In this document: positions 17,257-30,338 of the stretch, piece by piece
How the letters are laid out: each line of letters starts with the position of its first letter
Position numbering within the stretch: position 1 is the first letter of the stretch
From: Calonectria ilicicola
Lineage: Eukaryota > Ascomycota > Sordariomycetes > Hypocreales > Nectriaceae
Reading direction: 5' to 3'
NCBI GenBank assembly: GCA_020809705.1
Contig: CP085826.1
Location: forward strand, 2,232,001 to 2,296,000
Length of the DNA: 64,000 bases
Program-made: the position numbers and the translations under genes
The notes under the pieces: generated by a model
The model's input: the letters and a program-made list of their open reading frames with translations, nothing else
Databases searched by the model: none
Told to the model about the DNA's origin: nothing

Positions 17257-20200
17257 ATGAGTCGCGATGCGCAGCAAGCCGCAGCCATGGAAAGCCCGCC
17301 CAGGTCTTCTGTGCTCGCCACTTTCGAGAACCGCAGCATCCCACCGAGAATGCAGTATAGAAGTCGCCCCGTCTCCGTCGCCGTCGACCCCGTCTCTCTC
17401 GTAATATCTGAGTGTATCTCAATCACCTCCGCCATACAAAAACATGCACGCTCCCCACATTCGTCTGTTTCTGCCATTCTCGGCGGCAGCCCAAATCCCA
17501 TCCACCTTGGCCCTCCAAGCCCAGCCCTGGGTGGGAGAAGTAAGAGCCCGTCTGGAAGCATCAGCGGTGATAGCACACAAGACACTGGCCTTGCCAACCG
17601 GTGGGGGTTACGCGGTCAGAAAGGGAAGAGTATGCAGGACAACCCGATGATAGCAGGCTTTGGGAAACTCCGACACGAGCTCGCTGGCATCAAAGGTTTG
17701 TGGTCAAACGCCCCCCAATATTGGACGAGAAGCTGACTCACACTAGATATTCGATCTTTCGATGCTCCCTCGATCCTAGCGCCGTTCCTCCATATCATTC
17801 AAGCGAAGGGAACCGCTGCCCCAATTACGATTCTTGCTCTAGGGGCTCTAAGAAAGTTCCTTGCTTATGGCTTCATCTGCCCCGAGTCACCACGATTTGC
17901 TCTGGCTATGCAATCACTTTCCGCTGCCGTTACACACTGCCAGTTTGATATTAGCGATTCGGGGCAGGTCGAGGTTGTGCTACTTATGATTTTGAATCTA
18001 ATGGAGGACATGATGTCGGGCCCTGGAGGTGACATCCTTAGTGACGAGAGTGTTTGCGACATGATGGGGCGCGGTCTGGCTATTTGCTCCCAACCTCGAT
18101 TTTCACCTGTCTTGCGCAGAACAGCTGAAGCCTCGATGGTTAGAATGTGTCAAATCATATTCGAGGATGTCAAGCATCTTGAGATTGAGGCAGGTGACGA
18201 TGGCGAAGGTTTAGATCAACAAGCCGACGAAGAGTTGGATGGAGTCAAAATGAATACTACTCCTGCTGAAAATGATGCCTTATCTGCCGAGCCCAAAGCC
18301 TTGGAAATCCCAAAGCCAGATACTCCAGACCCAGAACGAACCAGCAGGGATACAGCGACCGACGTGGAGGCAGAAGCAGGCACAATCACAGCCAGCGACC
18401 CGAGCGAAGAGGCTGAATTTCTTGACTTGAGGCCTTACTCTCTCCCTTCTGTGCGAGAACTTTTCCGGGTCCTAGTTAACTTTTTGGATCCCAATGACCG
18501 ACACCATACCGATACAATGAGAGTCATGGCCCTTCGGATCATTCATGTTGCTCTCGAGGTCTCGGGCCCTTTCATTTCTCGACACCCTGCTCTCGCCGTC
18601 ATCGCAGAAGACCGTCTCTGTTGCTATTTATTCCAACTTGTTAGATCTGACAACATGGCTCTTCTTCAGGAATCGCTGATTGTGGCCGGGACTCTATTGG
18701 CTACCTGTCGAGGTGTTCTTAAATTACAGCAAGAATTGTTCTTATCCTACTTGGTTGCTTGTCTGCATCCTAAAGTGGAGATTCCCCGTGAGCCTGGAAT
18801 CGAGCCTTCTTTGTATGCTGGAATCCCTCAGACGCCAAAACTAGTGAAGCCATCCCAATCATCGCAGCCGGGTAGTGGTCGGGCAACACCAGTGCCTGTC
18901 AAAGATCGCCAAAAATTAGGATTGGAAGGCGGCTCAAGAAAGCCTGATGCACGCCAAGCGATGGTTGAAAGTATTGGAGTACTTTCGAGGATGCCGACTT
19001 TCATGGCTGAGCTCTTTGTGAATTATGATTGTGACGAGGACCGAGCTGATCTATGTGAAGACATGATTGGGTTATTGTCAAGGAATGCCTTGCCTGACTC
19101 TGCAACTTGGAGCACAACCAGCGTTCCTCCACTCTGTCTTGATGCTCTGTTGCGCTACATCCAATTTATTGCCGAGAGACTCCACGAAGATCCCGTCTAC
19201 GACGATTATCCAGACCCTGCGGCTCTGCGGGAGCAACGGCGCAGAAAAAAAATTATAATCAAAGGAGCAAGCAAATTTAATGAAAAACCCAAGACTGGTT
19301 TGGGCTATCTGGAGGCACAGGGGATCATCAATAGCGTCAGTGACCCTATTGCCGTTGCTAAGTTTCTAAAGGGAACTTCACGCATATCTAAGAAGGTCCT
19401 CGGTGACTTCATCTCTAAGAGAGGCAATGAAGAGATTTTGAGGGCTTTCCTGGATTTGTTTGACTTCACTGGCAAACGTGTCGACGAGGCCTTAAGATTA
19501 CTCCTCGAATCCTTTAGACTGCCTGGTGAATCGGCATTGATTGAGACAATTTTGGACAATTTCTCTACTAAATACTGCTCCAACGACTTTCCTGATGACG
19601 TCGCCAATAAGGATGCTGTATATGTTTTGACGTATGCTGTCATTATGTTGAATACGGACCAGCATAACCCGAATCTGGCCGATGCGAAACGTATGACTTT
19701 GGAGGATTTCTCTCGAAACTTACGTGGAGTCAATGACGGCAAGAACTTTTCCCCAGAATATCTGCAATCAATATTTGATTCCATCAAATCCAATGAAATC
19801 ATTTTGCCGGATGAGCATGACAACAAATTAGCCTTTGATTACGCCTGGAGGGAGTTGTTGCTAAAAACTGAATCTGCGGGTAGCCTGGTTCTCTGTGACA
19901 CCAACATTTACGATGCCGACATGTTTGCTACTACCTGGAAGCCCATCGTTTCAACATTGTCATATGTTTTCATGTCTGCAACAGATGATGCAGTATTCGC
20001 AAGAATTGTCACGGGTTTTGACGAATGTGCACGTATCGCCACCAAATATGAGAATACAGAAGCACTTGACCAAATTGTATTCTGTCTTAGTCACATGTCC
20101 ACATTGGCTACTGAGTCAATGTTCAGCACATCCCTTAATCTTAATACTGAGGTGCAAGCAGGTGAAGGAAGTGTCATGGTCAGCGAGTTAGCTGTGAAGT

Positions 20201-22421
20201 TGGGCAGGGACTTCCGCGCGCAACTTGCCACTCTTGTGCTTTTCCGCGTTGTTACTGACAGCGAAAGATTGATCCACAATAGCTGGAAATACGTATGTGT
20301 TTTCTTTACTGCACGATGTGCTTAGTGGCTGACTTTTCAGATCGTTCGTATATGGCTGAATCTTTTTACTAACTCTTTGATTCCCTCCTTTTCACCAACC
20401 ACAATTCCCTCACTGCCAATTCCGGCTATTCCTCTTCAGACACCATCCCAAGTTATTGATCGAGTATCTCGCAATAACGACACTGGCTTCTTCTCCGCGT
20501 TTACCTCTTACATTTCAAGCTATGCCGCCGATGACCCTCCTGAGCCTTCTGATGAGGAGCTGGAGAGCACTCTTTGCACTGTTGATTGTGTCAAGTCGTG
20601 CAATATGACGGCAGTGTTTGAAAATATTGCGTAAGTTGACATTGTCGCAACCAAATCCTGTTTCTAATACCATTTGTTTTTGTAGCAAGCTGGATACGTC
20701 AACTGCAGTGTTTATCGTGGAGTCTCTCCTTGACCAACTTCCCGAGGACAACAATACCACGGTAATCAGCGTCAAGCAAGAAAATATGCCTGCATCACCC
20801 ACAAACGGACAGCATCCGTCGGAAGGACTCCCGAAATATGACCCTACCGTAACATACATTCTGGAGTTCTGTACTCTTCTGGCGACAAGAGACTCCGAAA
20901 CGATTGAAAAAATGGGCAAGATGGTGTTTGATACAGTACAGGGCGTGCTTCGAGACTCCAGCCAATATCATGCGATCACCATCTCAAGGGCCACCTTTTA
21001 TGCTCTTAAACTTTTGAGGACCAGCTATGTAAGTTTCGAGCAGAACTCGCTCTCGTTATAAATTTGCTAATTCGACCGAGAAGGAGCATGACTTTGTCAA
21101 TGTGCCATTCCTCCTTCATACAATCTCCAGCCTGCCACAAGATGCCCTGGGGAAAACTTCCGACCTCACCTTGACTGGACTAGGTATCTGTATTGATGAA
21201 CCTGGTCCACTGCGGCGCGAAATTATGACGTCCCCCGACTTTTGGGCCATCCTTCGCACTCTTGCCGGAAAGCCCGAGTCAGCCGCACTGGTGTTCGAAA
21301 TACTCGAGAGGGTTGTCAGCGGTGATCCGCAGGCCATACTGGCAGACAATTTCGAAGCTGCCATATTGCTTCTGAATGACTTTGCCACTGCAGCAAACCC
21401 TAATCAGGTCCCCTTACAAAGGACAGGCTCCCGTCAAGATAGGACACCACAGCCAAAAAAAGAAGGCAAACGGTGAGTCCATCCTGGTTGATGCGTTGTC
21501 TGCGGGTGAAGCTAACTGTTCGCAGTCATTCCGAGGCTGTTGTGAGAGGATCCAAAGCTGTGGATATACTGTACAATTTGACAGCTCGCATTCCCCATCT
21601 AATGCAGCAGTCACAGCTTGAGTCTAGTGAAGGTTGGTTTTAACTTCCATGCCCTGACGATCAAATTTTCAATTAACTTTGTACCTATAGCTTGGTCGGC
21701 TTACTGGCTGCCCGTCTTTCAAGCGTTCACAAACCAGTGCGCAAACCCATGTCGTGAGGTGCGGCAGCTGGCCTTTTCGGCACTGCAACGATCCTTGCTC
21801 TCGCCTGAGCTTACCTGCAGTGACCCCAAGGAGTGGACTGCCATATTTGGCAAAGTTTTATTTCCGCTGATTCTTCGTCTACTTAAGCCGGAGGTGTTCT
21901 CCTCTGACCGGGATGGCATGAGCGAGATGAGGGTCCAATCCGCCTCGCTCTTATGCAAGGTCTTCTTGCAGTACATGGTCCTCCTTTCTGAATGGGACGG
22001 GATGTTGGATCTCTGGATTAAGATTATTGATATTATGGATCGCCTCATGAACAGTGGCCAAGGTGACAGCTTGGTACGTAAAAGCGACAGACCTAAGAGC
22101 TTTATCTGGTTGAACATCCAAGACTAACTAATTTAATTCTAGGAGGAGGCGGTTCGCGAGAATCTGAAGAACGTTATCCTGTTCATGGCCAGCAGCGGCT
22201 ATCTTGTATCGCCGAAAAAGGACTCTTCCAAGGAGAAGCTTTGGACTGAGACTTGGAAACGCATTGACCGTTTCCTGCCAGATCTCCGTACGGATCTCGC
22301 TTTAGAGGAACCGCAAGGAGAGGAGCAAGCGGAAGTGAAAGAGAAACCAGTGGTTGTAGATGAGGCGACCGACACCGTGTCTGTCGAGGAAACGGAAAAT
22401 GACGAAACCAAGGGTGCTTAG
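17257..22421 (+). CDS. Golgi Arf guanine-nucleotide exchange factor, Gea1/Gea2/GBF1 type (Sec7 domain)
   Basis: Eight exons: 17257-17695, 17747-20292, 20341-20630, 20686-21028, 21084-21472, 21526-21632, 21691-22073, 22143-22421. All joins are in phase and give 1591 aa, the usual GBF1-class size. N-terminal DCB/HUS-type helices include APFLHIIQAKGTAAPITILA, ALRKFLAYGFI and IFEDVKHLE. An acidic linker follows, then the second HUS part. The Sec7 domain spans about residues 651-835: GLGYLEAQGII, FLKGTSRISKKVLGDF, the catalytic glutamate E741 in FRLPGES, and YAVIMLNTDQHNPN. The region that governs brefeldin sensitivity reads Y776-A777, with Asp in NTD. C-terminal HDS repeats follow (SAYWLPVFQAFTNQC, KEWTAIFGKVLFPLI). 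It activates Arf1 at the early Golgi for COPI budding. Confidence 0.94.
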
Positions 22422-22966
22422 ATAGCAAACTAGAGTAGAGGAAACTGGGGTCAAACCCCTCGAGCGGTTAGCATGGCAGAAGTCTATTAGTACTTTGGGG
22501 CTGCCACTGCCTGCCAGCCAGCCAGGTTAGGAGATGACAGGAGAGTGCTGGAAAAATGATATTTTAATATGGGCCATACCAAAGCTAGCCCTGGCTCCCT
22601 TAATGCTGACTGCATGAACGTTAACGATTGGTGCCTCTAAGCAAGATCCGCGGAATGTGAAATGTACCTTTGTTGTTCCATGGCGGGGCTACCCTGGTCA
22701 TTTGGAGAGGTCGACGTCATCCGAGACGCGATACGTACTAGAGATAAGCCTGGACTCGTCGCTAAAGTCAGTGGGGAGGTCAACTCCCATGTGATGAACA
22801 ACGCTGGGCACGACTCAAACCTGACCACAACAAATTTGGGTCTCGCCTATCTGTAGCTGCGAGCCTGTAAGCGACTTTTTTTTTTTTTCTATGCAGCAAA
22901 CTCCTCCGATATCACCTGCGTAGCACGTCCGCTCTTGGACGCAGATTATGCACGCAATTCCGCATC
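22422..22966. other. intergenic: Gea 3' end and FIG4 promoter
   Basis: About 545 bases between tandem plus-strand genes. A poly-T run lies near 22877-22889. A 64-codon ORF at 22662 is unsupported. Nothing else was recognised. Confidence 0.5.
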
Positions 22967-25900
22967 ATGTCTGAGTTCGGTGTCCCAGACTCGCTCAGCC
23001 CAGCGCCTTCCATTACGCTTCCAACTACCCCAGAGCTCGACAGCGACGCACCAGTATTCCCGCTCCTACAAAACAATGGAGCTGCGAGTCCACTATCCTC
23101 GGAGGCTGCTGGGGCCGCTAATCAAACGGGCGAGGACGACAATGATGACGAACCCGCGGTGGCAAAGCCCTTCGTCCGCACCACGAGTCCAGATCCAGGC
23201 TCCCGCGCTGCTGAGGATGCCTTTGACGACCGCGTTCCCGACCGACTCATATACAAGATGCACAAATTTAGCTTATACGAAACGGCCAGTCGCTACTACA
23301 TCGTTGGTGTTGACGTCAGCGAAAAACGGTATCGTATCCTCAAGATCGACCGAACCACTGAGGGTGCCGAACTGAACATGACGGACGACAAGATTGTGTA
23401 TAGCCTCAAGGAGATGAATCAGCTGCTGGACACGATAGACGATGGGAATAGAGGAACTGGTGGCATCAAGCTGCGGTGCACCACCTGGGGTCTTTTAGGC
23501 TTCATCAAGTTCACAGGGCCTTATTACATGCTCCTCATCACCAAGAAAAGCACTGTCGCCATGGTGGGAGGACACTACATTTATCAGATAGAGGGCACAG
23601 AATTGGTTCCTTTGACCCCCAGCAAGTTTAAGCCCGACACAAAAAACACCGAGGAACAACGGTTCCTTGGCATCCTGAACAACCTCGACTTAACGAGATC
23701 CTTTTACTACAGTTATTCATACGATGTTACCCGCACACTGCAGCACAACGTCATTCGCGAACGAGAAGCGCTCGCTCAAGGCATATTGCCACCCTCGGAT
23801 GATGACTTCAACTCAATGTTTGTGTGGAACGACTATTTGCTACAGCCTGCAGTCGCGGCCCTTCGAGATCCATACGATTGGTGTCGCCCTATCATTCACG
23901 GTTACATCGATCAGGCAGGTGAGCGGCGCCTGAACCTCTAGCCTAGAGCGCGTCGGCTGACACATTGTAGCCCTTTCTATTTACGGGCGCACTGCCCATA
24001 TCACAGTCATTGCTAGGCGGTCACGTTATTTTGCTGGCGCTCGGTTCCTGAAGCGAGGCGCCAATGACCTGGTGCGTGGATTCATTGTAACATCTCTTTT
24101 GTCTACCAGCCCATATTGGCCATTTGGGGAAGGGCTTTTCTTAGAACGCGGCTCACTCATCTGTATACTCATAGGGTTATGTTGCTAACGATGTCGAAAC
24201 GGAGCAAATCGTCGCCGAGTCCTTGACAACTTCTTTTCACGCCCCTGGACCGCAATTATACTGTAGCCCCCAGTACACCTCTTACGTTCAGCACCGAGGC
24301 AGTATCCCGCTCTACTGGACTCAAGACAGCACGGGTGTCACTCCAAAACCTCCTATAGAGCTTAACCTTGTCGATCCATTCTATGGAGCCGCTGCTTTGC
24401 ATTTTGATAATCTATTTGAGAGATATGGCGCCCCTATTTATGTGGTCAATTTAATTAAAGCAAAAGAGCGTCAGCCAAGAGAATCAAAACTCCTCGAAGA
24501 GTATACCCTGGCTCTCAACTATCTTAATCAGTTTCTTCCACCAGACAAGAAAATTATCCATAAAGCCTGGGACATGAGCCGTGCGTCCAAGGTTCGTGGA
24601 GGCGATGTCATTGGTAATTTGGAGTTGATCGCCGAATCAGTGCTCAACACGACAGGTTTTTTTCAGAATGGCGACGGTATCACGAGTCCCATGACAGCTC
24701 AGAACGGGGTGGCCCGTACGAATTGTATTGACTGTTTGGACCGGACCAATGCAGCCCAGTTTGTCATCGGAAAGCGGGCTTTAGGTCACCAACTCCATGC
24801 TCTGGGTATTCTGGAAAACAAATCCGTCGAGTACGATACAGATGCTGTCAACTTGTTTACCCACATGTGGCATGACCATGGGGACACTATCGCTGTTCAG
24901 TACGGCGGATCCCAGCTTGTCAACACCATGGAGACATATCGCAAAATCAATCAATGGACCAGTCATTCCCGAGATATGATTGAAAGCTTCAAGCGGTACT
25001 ACAATAATTCTTTTCTAGACAGCCAGCGACAAGAAGCCTATAATCTTTTCCTGGGGAATTATATCTTTGCTCAAGGGCAGCCCATGCTGTGGGATCTTGC
25101 AACTGACTATTATCTTCACCATGCTGACCCTCGAAATTGGTCAGCTAAGCCGAAGCGCAACTATATCAACTGGTACACCCCTTCCCACCTTGACGAGAGG
25201 AAAGTTCCCCCATATGTCCCCAGCCGGGATATTGCACGCTCTCACCCCATTGAATTCTTCGACGACTATTGGCTCGAGTATTACCGACCTGCCACATTGT
25301 CATCATTCCCCAAAATGTTTGCGTACAAAATGAACTCTACTATCAAGTACATTCCTCTTAAATCAACACAGGATGGGCGGTACGACCTGAGTCCTTTCCG
25401 CGTGCGCACAGAGGGTGATGTAGATCCAAATGATAAAAAGAGGGTAAAGAAGGAACCAGTCAATGCAGCAACCTCCGTAGCATCACGTTCGGGTCAAAAA
25501 GTAGATATAGCTTCATCAACGGCGTTGAGCAAAACGCCCGCGAAAGCCATGTCTCTCCGTTGGCTCCAGCCAGTTCAAGAGAATGCGGCTTCAGGCGCCG
25601 ATGCAACTCGATTAGATCCGGGGCATGCGCTACAAACCAGCTCAGATCTGCCCAAAACTAAACCCACCGCACAAGAGAAGGCACAAGAGAAGTCTAAAGC
25701 TACACAATGGACCTTCACTAAAGCTGTCCGCGACTCACTAGATCCATCCGTCAAAGATCAGGAAGCTGACGACTATGAGCGATACATTAGACACCCTCAG
25801 AATCTCCCCCTTGTAGTCTCAAGCGACACACCGGTAGATATCGACTCGTCTGAATATCAGGAGTACGTTAGCGGTGGTTGGCAGGATGAAGGTCTCATTG

Positions 25901-26061
25901 TCAGGGGCACCGAGGAAGAGATCGATGTGTATGCTGAATTGCTCAAGGTGGGAGAGAATCCCTTAACAGTAACTGAAGAAGACGGCCCCAAGAAGAGGTA
26001 CAAGGCCTACAGGAAATGGCTGCGTGGGAAATCATTTTTCAAACAGCAGCCGCTTGACTGA
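22967..26061 (+). CDS. FIG4: polyphosphoinositide phosphatase Fig4 (Sac domain)
   Basis: Exons 22967-23918, 23971-24071 and 24175-26061 give 979 aa; both joins are in phase. Fig4 removes the 5-phosphate of PI(3,5)P2 and also supports its synthesis with Fab1 and Vac14 at the vacuole. After a low-complexity N-terminus the Sac domain begins with [20 protein letters not shown]. It continues with [54 protein letters not shown] and NDVETEQIV. The catalytic CX5R motif is C535-I-D-C-L-D-R541 within [16 protein letters not shown]. Next comes [20 protein letters not shown], typical of Fig4 rather than Sac1. The C-terminal third is Fig4-specific, and there is no membrane anchor. The 3' end lies only 51 bases from the convergent TTI2 stop. 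Confidence 0.95.
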
Positions 26062-26112
26062 AGTCTCAAGTTATGAACGAACGGTAACTTCAAGGCGATT
26101 CCAGGACTTGTT

Positions 26113-27939
26113 CTAGATTGACCAAGTTTGAAAGAGGTTCGCCAATCGGGGTTCTTTTTCTAGGGCTTGGCTTAGGTCACCGGGCGGTTGTGTATCGGCC
26201 TGAGACCTGAGTGCTCCTAGTATTTTGGATATTTCAAGTAATTCTTGAGATATGACGCTTTCGTTGGTCGGGTCCATTTTCCCATCTTCTTCGCCTCCAT
26301 GCAGGTTTAGCCAGCAAAGGGACAGAGCACGAACAATGTGCTCGAAATGTGCATGCTCCTGCAACCGTGGCCAACAATTGGTGATAGCAACTCTCAGAGC
26401 ACGTATTGCTTCGAGGAGGGCTGGAGGATATGCTGTTGCGAAAGGATCCTCCAGAATTGATGAAATGACGGACAAAATGTTCTGTTCGCATGTAAATATT
26501 GTGCCACACTAATATCAGGCATTCGCCCAAGGCAATATGTAACTTTACCTTGAGATGTTTAGTTGAATAGATACCCAAGCATGTCACGCATGATGCCGTA
26601 TTCTTCATTAGAATCTCAATCAGGTGAGCGTATTGGGATGCGTGGAAATGAGCTTCAAGTATTCCTTCTCGCAAAACCTTGTCCAACAATCGACGACGAT
26701 CTGCGTTCTCTGTAGGCCCATACATTTCAGCCAATCCAATCAGCACTCTATATGCTGGATCAAGAAGGCGGATGGAATCCTCCTCGGGGGTGAGGCTTGG
26801 AAGATAAAGGAGAGCAGGAAAAGTGACATCTTCGATAACAAGGCCAATCCCGGTTGAGTGAAGAACCTGAGGAGTGCATTTCTTGACGAAGAGAGCTAAC
26901 ATCTCCAATCCTCTGGCTTTGACTCCAAGAGACTCATCTTCTGCAATTGTAAGGAGAACAGGCGTGAAAAGAGGCCACTGTTCTTTAATTAAAGATGGCT
27001 GGACAAAGTTGCAACGTCAGCAGCTTGCTGTGATCGATGTCCGAGACTAAAGAGGGAGCATACCTCAGATACGTCCACAGCCCAACCCAATGCTGAAATA
27101 GCCCATGGACTTTTCTGATTCCAATACAGTGTCTTATGAGACTGTTGGGATGGGTCAGTTGAAAGATGGTGGTAGTATGCTGGTCTCCCCGATTCGGTAA
27201 CCCTGGTTGACGACTTGGCGAACAGAGGCTTTAGGAAATCCTGCAATACAGGTCCAACAACAAAGTCTCTCAGTGCCTTTGCCTCTAGTTGAATTTGAAG
27301 CAAATTTAACGCAACTTTGGCGGCTTTATTGGTCGTCCATGGGTCGCGGGCATCAGTGAATGCGACGAGTTTAAGAAGAGTCGAATCATCTAGTTTGTAA
27401 GAACAGGTTGATGATAAAATATGCAAGCACGCAATGCCCAATTCTACCTCTGCAGGATCTCTTTCTTTATCTAAATCAGTAACTAGATCTGTAAAACGAG
27501 GAGTGAAAGTGAGCGCACCCGACCCTGAATCGAATGATAGAAAGCCATCTACAATAGCTTGGGCGAAGGCGAATGCCTGGTCGTCATCCCAGATGAGACC
27601 ATCTGGGTTAGAGAGATGCAACCCCGCGGTCAAAACCGCTTCATAGCGGATCTAAATTATGGCTTGTCAGTCAATAAAAAAGATACTTGAACCAGGGTAG
27701 TTTTAAGAGGGATGTAGTGTACAGATTTATCTACAGAGCCTGTTATTTGAGCAGTTAAATCGCAAAGAGAAGTTTGTCCCGGAAGACCTAGAGTGAGCAA
27801 AAACAGAAAGAAAAATATCAGCTATAGCACTGACTAGACGACTGCAGGGTATGGTTATGTTTGGGCTTGGCGGCCACTTACTGATAACGAGTTTATGGAG
27901 CCGCTTGAGATTGGCGTCATCCAAAAGTGATTGCAACAT
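26113..27939 (-). CDS. TTI2: Tel2-interacting protein 2 (Tti2, TTT complex)
   Basis: Five exons on the minus strand: 27882-27939, 27723-27787, 27064-27651, 26549-26998 and 26113-26481. All joins are in phase and give 509 aa. Tti2 works with Tel2 and Tti1 as an Hsp90-linked chaperone for TOR, ATM/ATR-type and other PIKK kinases. The protein is all-helical, as expected: MLQSLLDDANLKRLHKLVIS, WPLFTPVLLTIAEDESLGVK, RGLEMLALFVKKCTPQVLHS, and the central VFPALLYLPSLTPEEDS-like segment (here TFPALLYLPSLTPEEDS). The C-terminal exon starts NILSVISSILEDPFATAYP, followed by LLEAIRALRVAITNCWPRL. The call rests on this pattern and on size. Sequence conservation of Tti2 is low, so the 5' end (the first two short exons) is less sure than the rest. 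Confidence 0.82.
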
Positions 27940-28316
27940 GACAACTGGGACCAGTCACACCGCACGCCTGATTCTAATGGCAGGAAACGCAGCTCAAAAT
28001 CACTACCAGGATGACGCTTTCTCTGAGATTGCCGTTTGAGTGCAGAAGAAGAGCCTTAGTCCTTGACGAGGTGAAGCTGGTGAGCATGTTTGTATAGAGC
28101 TCATGCGCCAACAACGCGAGGCGTCAGAGTTTGTGTACAGTGCTTATTATACGGTTTTTACTGTCCTATTTTTTTTTATTCATAGCTCTCTACCTACCCA
28201 ATGAATTCGCTTACGTCCCAAATTAGGAACCACCAATGGAAAACAAAATGGTCCAATTGGTGTTGAGGAGAGGTGAGTTGAATTGGAAATTTATTTTTGC
28301 GTTTAAAGAATGTGTT
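27940..28316. other. intergenic: TTI2 promoter and CCA1 3' end
   Basis: About 380 bases between two minus-strand genes, with a poly-T tract near 28170. No gene or named site was recognised. Confidence 0.5.
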
Positions 28317-30154
28317 TTATTCAAGAGGTGGTATTCCCAGCTCCTCCCGTCGCTGCTTGACCTCTTCGATTGCGCCCGTAGGTTTATTTTCCTCGGGGTT
28401 GCGAAGTTGCCATGCCACACATACATCCAGCGCCTTGCCCGTCCACTTCCCTGGTTTTATTCCTAGCGCCTGTGCCAGTTGTCGTCCATCCAGAAGGCGT
28501 TTCAGCGAGGGCGCATCAAGCACATCTAATCTAGAAAGATGGGCCAAGAAGGCCTGCCATGCTCCCAAAAACTCGGTTCGTGCTGTAGAGAATAGTTGTC
28601 AATATGGGCCTGGCTGAATGGCACTTCAATAACTCACCATCTTCATTTTTATCCGACCAGTCCTGAAGAGTCTCCATGGCCTCAACGAGTAGTGCATTCA
28701 AGACTTGGAGCCTCCAGGAGCCGACTTGTGCATCCCACCTTCGGATAGCCATCCCGAACCGATCTCGCTCATTCATGTAACTCTGTTGACTCTTAACAAC
28801 CTCCTTTAGTGTGAGTATTTCGTTTCGGTTGCGGTAGGATGCTACAATAAGATCAGTGAGTTTGTTAGGGGCCCTAAAGCCCTCCCGTGCCGCTACAGCT
28901 ACTGGAGGAGGAGAATTTGCTTTTCTTTTGGGATTTGGTGGATCATCAACAACCATCCAAGGACAAAGAGCTGCCAAATTCCAGGCAAAATATTCCTCGT
29001 CTTCTTTTGAGATGAGAATTTCGCCGATAGAGCCTGTCTTCCGCTGTTGAATTAACTCATCCAGGCATTTATACGCAATATGCCACTTAGAGATATCAAG
29101 GCTTGGTACAGTCTCTTGGGCTGGATCAGTGAAAACAGCCATATATAGGCTTAATTCGTCAATAAGCTGAAGCGAATCACGAGGGTGGGCGCCTAGTTTT
29201 GTTTAGTCCCATCAGCTCACAAATGGGATTTGTCGTCCTTGGCATCATACCTTTCAGCATCTTTTCCAGTTCCACACCAACACGTTCGCGGCTGATCTTG
29301 ACTCGCAGGGCTTCTAGGACACTCGCATTGGCCATAAACTGGCGGGTTGCGGCATCTATAGTAAATTGGAGACGACTAGCAAAGCGCACTAGACGCAGCA
29401 CTCTGAGGGGATCGTCCATAAATGTTTGGAACGGTTCAAGTGGTGTTCTGATGATCTTCGATGCCATGTCTTGAAGACCCCCAGTAAGATCCTCGACTTC
29501 ATCAGTATGTAGATTGTAGAATAAGGCATTAACGGTGGCGTCACGGCGGAGTGCATCCTCCTGGGCGGTGCCAAATTCCATCTGAGGATTGCGACTATCT
29601 TCTGTGTATGTCTCCTTTCGCAGGTTGACAAAATCAAGATCAAGTCCAAACATTCTAACCATCGCAGTCTCAAGATGCTTTGACTTGTCTGGATTACGGG
29701 CCACATTATGCAAATTGCCAATGTCAGTAGGCCCAATACCATGTTTTGCAATGGCCTCCGGCTTCTCGCAGTAATCGCACATGCGCTCAGCAAATGAAAC
29801 GCCTGTCATGGCATTGATAGCGACGTCGATATCATGGCTCTCAATGTTAAGAAGCTTGTCGCGGACCCAGCCACCAGCCCAGCGTAAAACGATAGGCTCG
29901 CTAGCATGACCTGCTTCGTCGATAGATCTAGCCACATCAAGGAGGAGGAGCCGAAGCTGCTGCTCACGGGTGTTGAGCTGGACGGAAGCCGTCGTCATCT
30001 TTGAAGATCTTGATAGCCTTGCAATTGCAGATTTTTGTAAGAAAATTGTTGAGGTAGTAGTTGGGATAGGGGATAAGGTCGATGGCTGTTCCTTGAGGAA
30101 AGCGTCAAGCTTCCTCTTCATGACCAGACTCGAGCGAGCCAGGCGCAAGGTCAT
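28317..30154 (-). CDS. CCA1: CCA-adding tRNA nucleotidyltransferase
   Basis: Exons 29251-30154, 28638-29192 and 28317-28582 give 574 aa. The enzyme adds or repairs the 3' CCA of tRNAs in nucleus/cytosol and mitochondria. Class II nucleotidyltransferase motifs are clear: RWAGGWVRD (residues 91-99), the metal-binding D108-I-D110, LRRDATVNAL (R203-R204-D205) and DDPLRVLRLVRFASR (from 247). KISRERVGVELEKMLKG ends exon 1, and the join gives KGAHPRDSLQLIDELSLYM, the family neck region. The N-terminus is basic, Ser/Thr/Leu-rich and lacks acidic residues over its first part (MTLRLARSSLVMKRK), like a mitochondrial presequence. A second in-frame Met at residue 53 (MTTASVQLN) could start the cytosolic/nuclear form, as in yeast CCA1. 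Introns are 58 and 55 nt. Confidence 0.95.
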
Positions 30155-30338
30155 GTAACAGAAATATTTTCCGATTAGACTTGATGGGATGCTCCGGCCA
30201 TAACACTAAAGCTTCTTGTTGAGGTTTAATATCCGCAAAGGACGAAGCGTATTGTTGTCACCGTTCCGCCGGCACAGACAAGAGACCAGGTTGAGGAACG
30301 AGACGGAGCCTAGAAGTATATACACAATTGATTAGTAG

